Origin: Psychrobacter aquimaris
GTDB taxonomy: Bacteria; Pseudomonadota; Gammaproteobacteria; Pseudomonadales; Moraxellaceae
DNA: 64,000 nucleotides
Assembly: GCF_016107525.1 (NCBI RefSeq)
Contig: NZ_JABASR010000007.1
Span: 1 to 64,000, forward strand
Direction of reading: 5' to 3'
The translations under genes were made by a program, and so were the position numbers. Positions 44,812 to 53,592 of the stretch are shown here, one piece after another (the first letter of the stretch is position 1; every line of letters starts with the position of its first letter). Under the pieces are notes generated by a model. That model was not told the DNA's origin and ran no database searches. It worked only from the letters and a program-made list of their open reading frames with translations.

Positions 44812-45876
44812 ATGAAAGCAGCACGTTTTTATGATAAAGGTGATATTCGTATTGAAGACATTCCAGAACCTATCGTAGAGCCGGGTACGGTCGGTATCGA
44901 TGTGGCATGGTGCGGTATTTGCGGCACGGATTTGCATGAGTTTATGGAAGGGCCTATTTTTATCCCACCATGCGGTCATCCGCATCCCATCTCGGGAGAG
45001 TCCGCACCCATCACGATGGGGCATGAGTTCTCAGGCGTGGTTTACGAAGTAGGTGAGGGTGTCGATGATATCGAAGTCGGTCAGCATGTAGTGGTTGAGC
45101 CTTATATCATCGCTGATGATGTCTCTACTGCCGAAGGGGAGAACTATCATTTATCAAAGGATATGAACTTTATCGGTTTGGGCGGACGTGGTGGCGGGTT
45201 GTCAGAAAAAATCGCCGTCAAACGCCGCTGGGTGCATCCGATCTCCAATGACATTCCATTAGATCAAGCAGCCTTGATTGAGCCGCTATCTGTGGGCTAT
45301 CATGCTTTTGTGCGTAGTGGCGCTAAGGCAGGCGATATCGCGTTGGTCGGCGGTGGTGGCCCCATTGGTTTATTATTGTCCTCGGTCTTAAAAGCCAAAG
45401 GTCTGACTGTCATACTCACGGAGCTGAGTGCCAAGCGCAAAGAAAAAGCCAAAGATAGCGGCGTTGCGGATTATATTTTAGATCCCACTGAAGTGGACTT
45501 GAGCGAAGAAGTGATGAAAATTACCAACAATCGCGGTGCGGACGTGGCGTTTGAATGTACCAGTGTCAATGCAGTACTCGATTCATTAGTTGAGCTGACC
45601 AAGCCTGCTGGCGTGGTGGTGATTGTCTCTATCTGGAGCCATCCTGCAGAAATCAGCGTGCACAGCGTCGTGATGAAAGAGCTGGATATTCGCGGCACCA
45701 TCGGCTATGTGAATAACCATAAAGATACCATTAAGCTGGTCGAAGACGGTTTGGTTGATCTTGAGCCGTTTATTACCCAGCGCATCAAGCTAGATGATTT
45801 GATCTCTGAAGGGTTTGAAACGCTTATTCACAACAATGAGTCTGCGGTGAAAATCATTGTGAATCCAAATTTATAA
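44812..45876 (+). CDS. 2,3-Butanediol dehydrogenase-type zinc alcohol dehydrogenase
   Basis: A 354-residue medium-chain dehydrogenase. AWCGICGTDLHEF and MGHEFSGVVYEVG carry the catalytic-zinc ligands and LVGGGGPIGLLLSSVLKAKG is the NAD-binding loop. The usual four-cysteine structural-zinc loop is replaced by a Cys-free stretch, EPYIIADDVSTAEGENYHLS, a known feature of one BDH branch in pseudomonads and Acinetobacter. It would interconvert acetoin and 2,3-butanediol. ATG 44812 has AAGGAG 6 bases upstream, and the longer frame from 44761 is rejected. Single gene with its own terminator; no acetoin-cleavage genes nearby. Confidence 0.88.
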   Translation: MKAARFYDKGDIRIEDIPEPIVEPGTVGIDVAWCGICGTDLHEFMEGPIFIPPCGHPHPISGESAPITMGHEFSGVVYEVGEGVDDIEVGQHVVVEPYIIADDVSTAEGENYHLSKDMNFIGLGGRGGGLSEKIAVKRRWVHPISNDIPLDQAALIEPLSVGYHAFVRSGAKAGDIALVGGGGPIGLLLSSVLKAKGLTVILTELSAKRKEKAKDSGVADYILDPTEVDLSEEVMKITNNRGADVAFECTSVNAVLDSLVELTKPAGVVVIVSIWSHPAEISVHSVVMKELDIRGTIGYVNNHKDTIKLVEDGLVDLEPFITQRIKLDDLISEGFETLIHNNESAVKIIVNPNL

Positions 45877-45927
45877 GCGATATATTTGAATAAAATTGGC
45901 TTTGCAGAATAGAGTCGATGATAAGAA

Positions 45928-45967
45928 TAAAAAAAGCGCCATCTTATTAGAATGGCGCTTTTTTTAT
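45928..45967. terminator. Bidirectional terminator
   Basis: A stem AAAAAAAGCGCCAT / ATGGCGCTTTTTTT with a 9-base loop separates the converging dehydrogenase and tautomerase genes. Confidence 0.93.
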
Positions 45968-46012
45968 GAGTTTTTGACTGTATATATCGTGATGGCAAAA
46001 TCGAAATCGGCT

Positions 46013-46402
46013 CTACAATTTACCGTTCAGATATTGGATTTCACCATAGCCAAAACTCCAATCCACATCAGTATTGGTCATAAAAGAGATAAACAAGTCT
46101 TTTGGGTCGAGCGCGCAATGTGTCTGGAGCTTGTCTGCCATCAACTCACAAAATTTCTTTTTCATCACCGTTGCGCGTGGACTGGTAAATACTTGAATGA
46201 CAATGGCGGCTTCTGTGCGCTCAAATCCCAAACCTGTATCGAGCAAAATCATACGTCCGGGCTTATGCTCGGTGACGATTTGATATCGGTCTCTCTCAGG
46301 CACTTCAAACGCGCTCACGACACAGTCTTGCACCGTATCCATTAGCATTTTAAGCTCGTCGTCGCTGCGACCTTCAGTCACATCTATTCGTACTAGTGGC
46401 AT
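46013..46402 (-). CDS. Tautomerase family protein
   Basis: A 129-residue protein that starts Met-Pro, leaving the N-terminal proline that is the catalytic base of the 4-oxalocrotonate tautomerase superfamily. The order PLVRIDVTEGRSDDELKML, FEVPERDRYQIVTEHKP and IVIQVFTSPRAT is that of the fused, two-repeat form of 125-130 residues. Natural substrates of this subgroup are mostly unknown, though some dehalogenate or tautomerise small keto acids. AAGGAT precedes the ATG. No catechol meta-cleavage genes are nearby. Confidence 0.85.
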   Translation of the reverse strand: MPLVRIDVTEGRSDDELKMLMDTVQDCVVSAFEVPERDRYQIVTEHKPGRMILLDTGLGFERTEAAIVIQVFTSPRATVMKKKFCELMADKLQTHCALDPKDLFISFMTNTDVDWSFGYGEIQYLNGKL

Positions 46403-46770
46403 GTTTTTATCCTTATATAATTATAATTATGGCAAATCGTCATTGACGCCCAGTGCGCTCATGCAATGATAATAGTCGCAGATATCATCATCGATAGCCA
46501 CTTTGGCTTCAGTGATATTCTCGTAATGATTTCTTGATATTCATTGCTGGACGGTCAATATTCAGCCTTTTTCTAACTAAAAACGTCTATCATTGAGGAA
46601 TGCTAGGGCTGGGGTGAGTTTTGTTCTGTTGATATTATTGAAAAACATCATTGGGATTAAGAAGCATTTATTTGGCGTTATAAAAATCAAGTAATTTAAA
46701 GCTAATAAACGATTATGTAATACAAACTGACTGTCACATAAATATTAAAGGATAACAAGGATAAGCTAAT
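46403..46770 (+). other. Intergenic region with a possible gene remnant
   Basis: A minus-strand stretch (46427-46530) reads as a plausible C-terminal protein end: NITEAKVAIDDDICDYYHC, MSALGVNDDLP, then stop. It has no start and its family is not recognised, so the evidence is composition only. Nothing else was found. The last 30 bases hold the ribosome site of the next gene. Confidence 0.3.
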
Positions 46771-47628
46771 ATGAAGAGTCCTAATAAGTCTAAAAGTTCA
46801 TTAGTGGTTGGTTTGACACCCGCAGGATACAAAATACCTGATGTAAGAATGACGAAGCCCACGTTTCATTTCGCCAAAGATAGTAGCGGTTCAATGTTAA
46901 TTCAAGAAATCGACACCGTAAAACTCAATCGTTCTCGAAAGATTAGCTACTTCGTTCCAAACAACATCGGTATGTTGATGAGCGTAAGCACTAAAGCTTC
47001 AAATCGAGCAAAAGAGATTTTTGACGGGAAATTTAAAAGCAGTAACTATGAATTGGATATTACTAAGTTAACCGGAGATAAAAAAGGTGCGATAAGTGCT
47101 ATTTCCCAAGATGTTTACGACTACATTGAAGCAATTCAATCTGCAATCGTCTTTGCTTATACTGCTTTAGAAGCATTTGCTAATCTTAGTATTCCTCATG
47201 GGCATACTTATCAAGCTAAGAAAAACTCGAAAGGTATCATAGAGTCATACGATAAAGTAGCCATTGAACGGTGGCTTAGTTTAAAAACAAAGATTAAATA
47301 CATACTTCCTGAGTTGTACGAAACTAAGGCTGTAGAAAAGCAAAAATGGTGGGGGCAATTCGTTACTCTTGAAGAGTACAGAAATGAGATAATACACCAG
47401 AAATCTATCGATTCCACTGAGTTTTATAAGGCATATTTCAAAGATTCTATTTTTAATATCATCAACTGCATCGAGTCCGTAATCTCATTTTTCTACGTAG
47501 CTCACCAAGCTAACGGTAAAACAAATGAAGTGTGGCCTTGGTTAAAAGATCATATTGATATCCCATCGGTAGAGTTTCAGCAAAATAATTTCGAAGTTAC
47601 TGGAAACCTTTATCAAGGCTTCAAGTAA
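46771..47628 (+). CDS. Hypothetical protein with a HEPN-like helical domain
   Basis: A 285-residue soluble protein. Residues about 105-250 are helical with AIVFAYTALEAFANLSIPHG and, later, YRNEIIHQKS, the R-x4-H pattern of HEPN ribonuclease-like domains (also seen in swt1/RiboL-PSP HEPN). The N-terminal 100 residues contain a possible beta-rich region and no known motif. AAGGATA precedes the ATG. It is isolated between an intergenic gap and a terminator-like hairpin and is A/T rich, so an acquired defence-type or stress protein is possible. HEPN assignment rests on one short motif. Confidence 0.6.
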   Translation: MKSPNKSKSSLVVGLTPAGYKIPDVRMTKPTFHFAKDSSGSMLIQEIDTVKLNRSRKISYFVPNNIGMLMSVSTKASNRAKEIFDGKFKSSNYELDITKLTGDKKGAISAISQDVYDYIEAIQSAIVFAYTALEAFANLSIPHGHTYQAKKNSKGIIESYDKVAIERWLSLKTKIKYILPELYETKAVEKQKWWGQFVTLEEYRNEIIHQKSIDSTEFYKAYFKDSIFNIINCIESVISFFYVAHQANGKTNEVWPWLKDHIDIPSVEFQQNNFEVTGNLYQGFK

Positions 47629-47640
47629 TCATTATAATAT

Positions 47641-47668
47641 GCAAAAAACGGCTGTTTTTTTGCTTTTT
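47641..47668 (+). terminator. Terminator after the HEPN-like gene
   Basis: GCAAAAAA pairs with TTTTTTTGC around CGGCTG, followed by TTTTT, just past the stop codon. The stem is mostly A-T, so its strength is doubtful. Confidence 0.55.
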
Positions 47669-47824
47669 AACTTTTTATTTCAGGAGCTATTTGATTTTCT
47701 TAATGATCCGTGGGTATAACTCTGATCATTGCCTAACTTATTTCGTAATGACATCAAAGAGTACATTTAGCCAGTCATAAGCGCTGAGCGTTTTATACCT
47801 TCCAAGCCACTCTAGTCTCCACCA

Positions 47825-48550
47825 CTACCCAAGCAGCGGAAACTGATAGATAGTAGCGTATACAAAGGTCGCAATCAGCCCAGCAATGATACTGAACCAC
47901 ACCATATATCGCTGAGGCGCTGACCATACAATGCGCCAATCGATTCTCCCCCGTGCGGTCAGCCATTCCATCATACTAATGGCAATCGTCAGCCATAATG
48001 TCCCCACCAAAAATCCACCCATCACATCGCTCAGATAATGCTCATTTAACACGATTCGACTCAACCCTATAAGCAGACATAATAAAAGCGCGAGCGATAA
48101 TATCCGCACTTGGTTAATAAAGCTTTGGCTAAAGCGAATCGCCATATAAGCGAGAAATCCATAGAGCGCGATGCTGATAGTCGCATGACCACTTGGGAAC
48201 GAATGGGTGTGCTCTTGCAATAAAATATCAATCGGGCGGGCACGTTGAAAAGCCATCTTATTCGCAAAAGTAAAAGCGGTACTGCCGATGGTCGAGACCA
48301 GCAGTCCAATCAAGATATAAGGCTGGCGCACGACCGCGCAGAGGATTGCTGTCAGCAGAATGATCAAACAGGTGACGGGGGTAGAGCTTGAACTGGTGAT
48401 CAAAATAAAAAAATCTATGATGCCAGATTCGCGCAGCACACTCATATGCTGCGATACAAACAAATCGGTGGTCACAATAGAGTCGGCCTCCACTATATCC
48501 TCGACCAAGCCTGCAAACAGCGCCAAAATATATATATGCAAGAGTGTCAA
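47825..48550 (-). CDS. PAP2-family phosphatase, membrane bound
   Basis: A membrane phosphatase of about 241 residues acting on phosphatidic acid, phosphatidylglycerol-phosphate or undecaprenyl pyrophosphate. The three motifs are complete: KMAFQRARPID, SFPSGHAT and SRIVLNEHYLSD. Five to six helices are visible. No ATG or GTG opens the frame at the right place. The first start is TTG 48550, but the frame is open with hydrophobic, family-like sequence (HHFSGLILTILTLLH) back to a TAA near 48588, so either the start is a rare codon or the ATG was lost. An ATG at 48584 reads another frame. Confidence 0.85.
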   Translation of the reverse strand: MTLLHIYILALFAGLVEDIVEADSIVTTDLFVSQHMSVLRESGIIDFFILITSSSSTPVTCLIILLTAILCAVVRQPYILIGLLVSTIGSTAFTFANKMAFQRARPIDILLQEHTHSFPSGHATISIALYGFLAYMAIRFSQSFINQVRILSLALLLCLLIGLSRIVLNEHYLSDVMGGFLVGTLWLTIAISMMEWLTARGRIDWRIVWSAPQRYMVWFSIIAGLIATFVYATIYQFPLLG

Positions 48551-48738
48551 AATGGTGAGTATCAGGCCAGAAAAGTGATGCCATTGTTACCTAAGAAGGT
48601 TTACTTAGTATGCGACTCGTGGAGTGCGCTGTATTATTGCTGCAGCACACTCTTAATAAAAGTAGTCTAGCATAGTGCTTATCTATTACAGCCTCGAAAC
48701 CTATTGTTAAGCTTTTGATTTCACTAATTTTTTTTACG

Positions 48739-48789
48739 TACATCAAAATCAGGCTTTTACTTAGCAGTAATAAGCCTGATTTTGATGTA
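48739..48789. repeat. Perfect 18-bp inverted repeat at the LysR gene end
   Basis: TACATCAAAATCAGGCTT (48739-48756) and its exact complement (48772-48789) flank a 15-base loop that contains the LysR stop codon. As RNA it forms a strong hairpin, but there is no T-run after it on the minus strand, so it is not a standard terminator. Confidence 0.9.
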
Positions 48790-49666
48790 ATGACTCTTGT
48801 AAATGGGTAACAAGCAGTTTCAGTTTTTGATCAGGCTGCCTTGCTTTAGGGTATACCGCATACATCCCCATTTTTTTTCGTGTAAAACGTTGCAAAATTT
48901 GCGTGAGCGTATTTTGCTGAAGTTCATTATAAACAAGTACTTGTGGTAAAAAGACAATACCTAGATCGCTAAGAGCAGCTCGTTTAATGGCACTAAGATG
49001 ATTGCTATGAAATCGACCCTGTACAGGAAGTAATTGTTCTGCGCCATCTATGTATAGTGGCCATATGCCGTTAGCCGTATTATCAAACTTATAAACTAAG
49101 CACTCATGATGTTGTAACTGTTCAGGAATTTGAGGCGTACCATGTTGCTCTAAATAGACTGGTGTCGCACATATGACCCACTGGCTATCTATAAGGCGCC
49201 TTGCAATGAGAGATGAGTCTTCAAGTTCGGCGGTTCTTATTGCCAGATCAAATCCTTCTTCTATCAAATCAACCAATCGATTGGTAATTTGTAAATCTAC
49301 CGATATTTCAGGGTATTTTTTACAAAATTCGGCAATGGCTTCACTCAATACTAAGTCAGCAGACACCACTGGCATAGTGATACGTATGTTGCCTTTCATG
49401 TCTTCGCCGTAACCTGTCACAGCATTTTCGGCTTCTTGAAAGGCAAATTTAGCAATTTTCGCTTTGTTATAAAGTGTCCTTCCTGCATCGGTTAGGCTTA
49501 ACTTTCTGGTTGTTCTGTAAAGCAGCTGTGTATTCAAGCTTTCTTCTAGTCTTGCAATACGTTTGCTAACCACTGAGTTCGTCAATGATAATTTTTCAGC
49601 GACTCTAGAAAATGACTCTTCTTCAACAACCTGAACGAATAAAATCATGTCGTCAGCTTTGATCAC
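48761..49666 (-). CDS. LysR-family transcriptional regulator
   Basis: A 301-residue LysR regulator. The N-terminal winged helix runs DMILFVQVVEEESFSRVAEK, SLTNSVVSKRIARLEESL and TTRKLSLTDAG. The rest is the ligand-binding fold, with SADLVLSEAIAEF and the C-terminal LPQVLVYNEL. The start is GTG 49666 with GGAGAA upstream. It diverges from the lactate permease-dehydrogenase operon at 49987, which LysR proteins commonly control, so regulation of lactate use is inferred. The inverted repeat at 48739-48789 overlaps its 3' end. Confidence 0.9.
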   Translation of the reverse strand: MIKADDMILFVQVVEEESFSRVAEKLSLTNSVVSKRIARLEESLNTQLLYRTTRKLSLTDAGRTLYNKAKIAKFAFQEAENAVTGYGEDMKGNIRITMPVVSADLVLSEAIAEFCKKYPEISVDLQITNRLVDLIEEGFDLAIRTAELEDSSLIARRLIDSQWVICATPVYLEQHGTPQIPEQLQHHECLVYKFDNTANGIWPLYIDGAEQLLPVQGRFHSNHLSAIKRAALSDLGIVFLPQVLVYNELQQNTLTQILQRFTRKKMGMYAVYPKARQPDQKLKLLVTHLQESLHQNQAYYC

Positions 49667-49986
49667 ACTTGTTCTCCAATTGCAGTAATGTGTTTCTGAT
49701 TATATCAAAAAAAGAAAATAACATTGTCTTTTGAGACAATATATCAATTTATTAATAAAGCGTAGAATATTTTAGGGAATTTTGAGTATTTGGTCATAGC
49801 ACTGGCAGAGGCTCTTTTTGGCTTCGTTTGCAAGACAGCTTTGATAAATTAATATTGATTAGCAGTACTTATCTGTGAATGTTCAACATGTTCTAGTCGT
49901 CATTGATTCATGAAAAACTGAGTCATAAAAATAAATATTTAAATGGCTTTACTCAAGGAAGATCACACAATCAAAAGGATGTAATT
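49667..49986. promoter_or_regulatory. Divergent region between lysR and the lactate operon
   Basis: About 320 A/T-rich bases. ATATCAATTTATTAATAAAG and similar stretches contain T-N11-A type patterns that LysR proteins bind, but such patterns occur by chance in A/T-rich DNA. No operator is claimed. AAAGGA at 49975 is the ribosome site of lldP. Confidence 0.4.
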
Positions 49987-51693
49987 TTGAATCAAACAAT
50001 ATATGGGCTGTTGGCATTACTGCCAATCGTTCTCTGTGGTATTTTTCTTATAGGCTTGCAATGGTCGGCCAAAAAAACAATGCCAATCATTTTAGCTGTT
50101 ACCGCTGCGCTTGCGATTTTTATATGGGATATGACGCTTAACCGAGTGTCATCATCTATTATTCAGGGTTTGGTGATAACTGTCTCGGTGTTGTGGATTG
50201 TCTTTGGTGCTATTTTTTTGCTGAATACATTGAAAAATACTGGTGCAATCGCCGTTATCCGTGCTGGGTTTACCAATGTATCGCCAGATAGGCGTGTGCA
50301 AGCCATTATTATTGCATGGTGCTTTGGCTGCTTTCTTGAGGGTGCCTCTGGTTTTGGTACAGCTGCTGCTATTGCCGCGCCTTTGCTGGTGGCGATAGGA
50401 TTTCCAGCGCTGGGTGCGGTGTTGATGGGAATGATGATACAAAGTACGCCTGTATCATTTGGTGCGGTCGGTACGCCTATCGTTATTGGGGTAAATAATG
50501 GGTTAGATAAAGCGGCCATTAGCGCTCAACTGGCACAAGAAGGACTACAGTGGGGCGACTTTTTACAACTGATTACCAGTCAAGTGGCTATCATGCATGG
50601 TGTCATTGGTACGTTTATGCCGCTTTTTATGGTGATGATGCTCACTCGCTTTTTTGGTAAAAACAAAAGCTGGAGAGAAGGCTTCGCTATTTGGCCATTT
50701 GCTATTTTTGCAGGCTTGGCATTCACGATTCCTTATACATTGACGGGTGTTTTTTTAGGACCGGAGTTTCCGTCACTGGTCGGTGGTTTGGTCAGTATTA
50801 CTATCGTTGTTAATGCTGCTAAAAGAGGGTTTTTAGTACCAAAAACCACATGGGATTTTGAACCGCAAAAAAGCTGGCCAAGTGAATGGCTTGGTAAGTT
50901 AGTGGTCAGTAAAGAAGATATTACGCCAACCTTGAGTGATAAGGAGATGTCCACCGTTATGGCGTGGTTCCCTTATTTACTGGTTGCCCTCTTACTGGTG
51001 TTTTCAAGAGTATTTACAGGCTTTCAGTCTTTGCTTAACAGTGCGACAGTAGACCTAAACTCGATTTTAGGTGAGGCAGATATCAGTGCCAGCTTTAGTC
51101 CTTTATATTTACCAGGCGGCTTGTTACTAATCAGTGCTTTGGTTGCTGCCGCTCTTCAAACTAGAAAACCCGTCAGCGCACTAAACAATGCCTTTAAAGA
51201 ATCAGGTAAAACCGTGTTAGGGGCAGGTTTTGTACTTATCTTTACAATTCCAATGGTGAGGATTTTTATTAATTCAGGCGTAAACTTATCAGATGTGGCG
51301 AGTATGCCAGTCGCAAGTGCAGAGTTATTTGCGGGTACTTTTGGCAATGTTTTCCCCTTGATTAGTGCTACCATTGGTGCGTTAGGTGCCTTTATCGCGG
51401 GCTCTAATACCGTATCTAATATGATGTTCAGTCAATTCCAGTATGAAGCCGCCATGAGCTTACATGTTTCACCTTCTCTGATCATTGCGGCTCAAGCCGT
51501 TGGTGCAGCAGCCGGTAATATGATTGCCATACATAACGTCGTGGCTGCATCAGCCACAGTGGGTCTACTTGGTATGGAGGGCGCCACACTTAGGCGTACT
51601 ATTTTACCCACCATATACTATGTGTTGTTCTGTGGCATCATCGTCATGGCTGCAATTTACATTTTTGGTTTTCAAGGGCCCTTGGCATCATGA
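49987..51693 (+). CDS. lldP: L-lactate permease family transporter
   Basis: A lactate/proton symporter of 568 residues with about thirteen helices. FLEGASGFGTAAAIAAPLL and GNMIAIHNVVAASATVGL are diagnostic for the LctP/LldP family, as is the pair of related halves. The start is TTG 49987, 7 bases after AAAGGA. The longer frame to 49903 would add 28 charged residues before the first helix and has no ribosome site. The stop overlaps the dld start by four bases. It imports D- or L-lactate for the two dehydrogenases that follow. Confidence 0.92.
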   Translation: MNQTIYGLLALLPIVLCGIFLIGLQWSAKKTMPIILAVTAALAIFIWDMTLNRVSSSIIQGLVITVSVLWIVFGAIFLLNTLKNTGAIAVIRAGFTNVSPDRRVQAIIIAWCFGCFLEGASGFGTAAAIAAPLLVAIGFPALGAVLMGMMIQSTPVSFGAVGTPIVIGVNNGLDKAAISAQLAQEGLQWGDFLQLITSQVAIMHGVIGTFMPLFMVMMLTRFFGKNKSWREGFAIWPFAIFAGLAFTIPYTLTGVFLGPEFPSLVGGLVSITIVVNAAKRGFLVPKTTWDFEPQKSWPSEWLGKLVVSKEDITPTLSDKEMSTVMAWFPYLLVALLLVFSRVFTGFQSLLNSATVDLNSILGEADISASFSPLYLPGGLLLISALVAAALQTRKPVSALNNAFKESGKTVLGAGFVLIFTIPMVRIFINSGVNLSDVASMPVASAELFAGTFGNVFPLISATIGALGAFIAGSNTVSNMMFSQFQYEAAMSLHVSPSLIIAAQAVGAAAGNMIAIHNVVAASATVGLLGMEGATLRRTILPTIYYVLFCGIIVMAAIYIFGFQGPLAS

Positions 51694-53462
51694 GTGACAC
51701 ACCATTACAAGATAAGGAGCGTCATATCTCTTCGTCAAATCGAGCTTCTCAAGGCATGCTGAGTCCTGATCACGTGTTAGATAAACTAACCAACTTATTA
51801 GGAGCCAGTAATGTACAGGCTGATCCAGAGAAAAATGAGCACTATAGAATGGGGTGGCGCTCTGGTGGCGGCAATGCCTTAGCCGTTTTATTTCCGCAAA
51901 CATTGCTTGAGATTTGGCGTAGCCTAGAAGTGTGTGTAGAAGGCGACTGCATCATCATCATGCAAGCGGCAAAAACAGGACTGACTGAAGGCTCAACGCC
52001 AAGCGGTAATGACTACGATAGACCCGTGGTTGTTATCAATACCCTTGCCATAAATCAGTTGTATTTGGTGAACGACAACGAGCAAGTGATTAGCTTGCCT
52101 GGGGCTACATTACACCAGTTGCAAAGCCAACTTAATGCCGTAGATAGAGCGCCGCATTCAGTCATAGGATCATCAACTTTAGGTGCATCTATTATTGGTG
52201 GGGTTTCTAATAACTCAGGTGGGGCTCTTGTGAAAAGGGGTCCTGCTTACACCGAGCTTGCGTTGTTTGCACAAATAAACAAACACGGTCAGCTGGTGTT
52301 GGTTAATCACCTAGATGTAGAGTTAGGAAATACCCCTGAAGAAATACTCACTAACTTACAAACAGGTAATTTTGATAAAAGAAAGCTACCTGACACTGGC
52401 AAGTTGGCATCTGATAAAGAGTACATCACTAGAGTAAAAGATGTTAATGCAAGCACACCAAGTCGTTTTAATGCTGACAAGCGGAGACTGTATGAAGCAA
52501 GTGGGTGTGCTGGCAAGCTTGCTGTATTTGCCGTACGCCTTGACACTTATCCAACCGCTGCAAGAGAGAAGACCTTTTATATAGGCAGTAACAGTGTGAG
52601 TGAGCTTGCACAGTTGCGACGGCAGATATTATCGAGCTTTGAAAATATTCCTGAAGTTGGTGAATATATGCATCGCGATATATTTGATGTATCCGCTAAA
52701 TACGGTAAAGACACGTTCCTGAGTATTAAGCACCTTGGTACAAATGCTTTACCTAGACTGTTTTCTATCAAAGGCGCTATGGACGCAAAGTTCCATAAGT
52801 GGTCGTGGATGCCAAAGCATTTCACAGATAAAGTCATGCAGTTCATCGCCAATATATTTCCAAAGCATTTACCGAAGCGAATGCTGGAGTACCGCGACCA
52901 ATATGAGCATCACCTAATATTAAAAATGAGTGATGAGGGCATAGAGGAAGCACAAGATTTCTTGAAGACTTTTTTTGCGTCATCAAAAACCGGTAGCTAT
53001 TTTGAATGTAGTGAGGAAGAGTCAGAAAGCGCCTTTTTAAATCGTTTTGCAGCAGCAGGTGCCGCATTGAGGTATGAAGTCATACATGAAAAAGAGGTAG
53101 GGGAGATATTAGCGCTTGATATTGCCATACCACGTAATGAGTTAGACTGGCTTGAAACGCTACCTGAAGAAATAGCTCAACATTTAGAAAAGAAGCTCTA
53201 TTACGGTCACTTTTTTTGTTATGTGTTTCACCAAGACTATATATTGAAAAAGGGCAGTGATGCTAAGCATGTCAAAAAGATGATGCTAGCATTATTGAAT
53301 GAGCGAGGGGCAAAGTATCCTGCTGAGCATAATGTCGGGCACTTATACGAAGCGGAACCTGATTTACAGAACTTTTATAAAAGCCTAGACCCAACGAATA
53401 CGTTTAATCCGGGTATTGGTAAAATGTCGAAAACTAAACGTAATTGCTCGTGCTGTGTGTAA
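51690..53462 (+). CDS. dld: D-lactate dehydrogenase, quinone-dependent (Dld)
   Basis: A peripheral membrane FAD enzyme of 590 residues that oxidises D-lactate to pyruvate and passes electrons to the quinone pool. It aligns in order with E. coli Dld (571 residues): YRMGWRSGGGNALAVLFP, LTEGSTPSGNDYDR with the FAD-binding loop, HSVIGSSTLGASIIGGVSNN, ASGCAGKLAVFAVRLDTYP, MHRDIFDVSAKYGKDTFL, and the C-terminal YPAEHNVGHLYEA and NPGIGKMSK. It overlaps the permease stop by ATGA, so the two are translationally coupled. A Cys-rich tail (CSCCV) is unusual and its role is unknown. Confidence 0.95.
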   Translation: MSDTPLQDKERHISSSNRASQGMLSPDHVLDKLTNLLGASNVQADPEKNEHYRMGWRSGGGNALAVLFPQTLLEIWRSLEVCVEGDCIIIMQAAKTGLTEGSTPSGNDYDRPVVVINTLAINQLYLVNDNEQVISLPGATLHQLQSQLNAVDRAPHSVIGSSTLGASIIGGVSNNSGGALVKRGPAYTELALFAQINKHGQLVLVNHLDVELGNTPEEILTNLQTGNFDKRKLPDTGKLASDKEYITRVKDVNASTPSRFNADKRRLYEASGCAGKLAVFAVRLDTYPTAAREKTFYIGSNSVSELAQLRRQILSSFENIPEVGEYMHRDIFDVSAKYGKDTFLSIKHLGTNALPRLFSIKGAMDAKFHKWSWMPKHFTDKVMQFIANIFPKHLPKRMLEYRDQYEHHLILKMSDEGIEEAQDFLKTFFASSKTGSYFECSEEESESAFLNRFAAAGAALRYEVIHEKEVGEILALDIAIPRNELDWLETLPEEIAQHLEKKLYYGHFFCYVFHQDYILKKGSDAKHVKKMMLALLNERGAKYPAEHNVGHLYEAEPDLQNFYKSLDPTNTFNPGIGKMSKTKRNCSCCV

Positions 53463-53592
53463 TAGCAAGTGTGGGCTAAACTTGCTGCTTCAAAAATAAG
53501 TCAATTGTATCCATCGTTTAGTACTGAGCTATGCACAATTAGACATTTAGAAAAATCACATAGATATCTAACAGAATAAAAAGGGTAACCGT

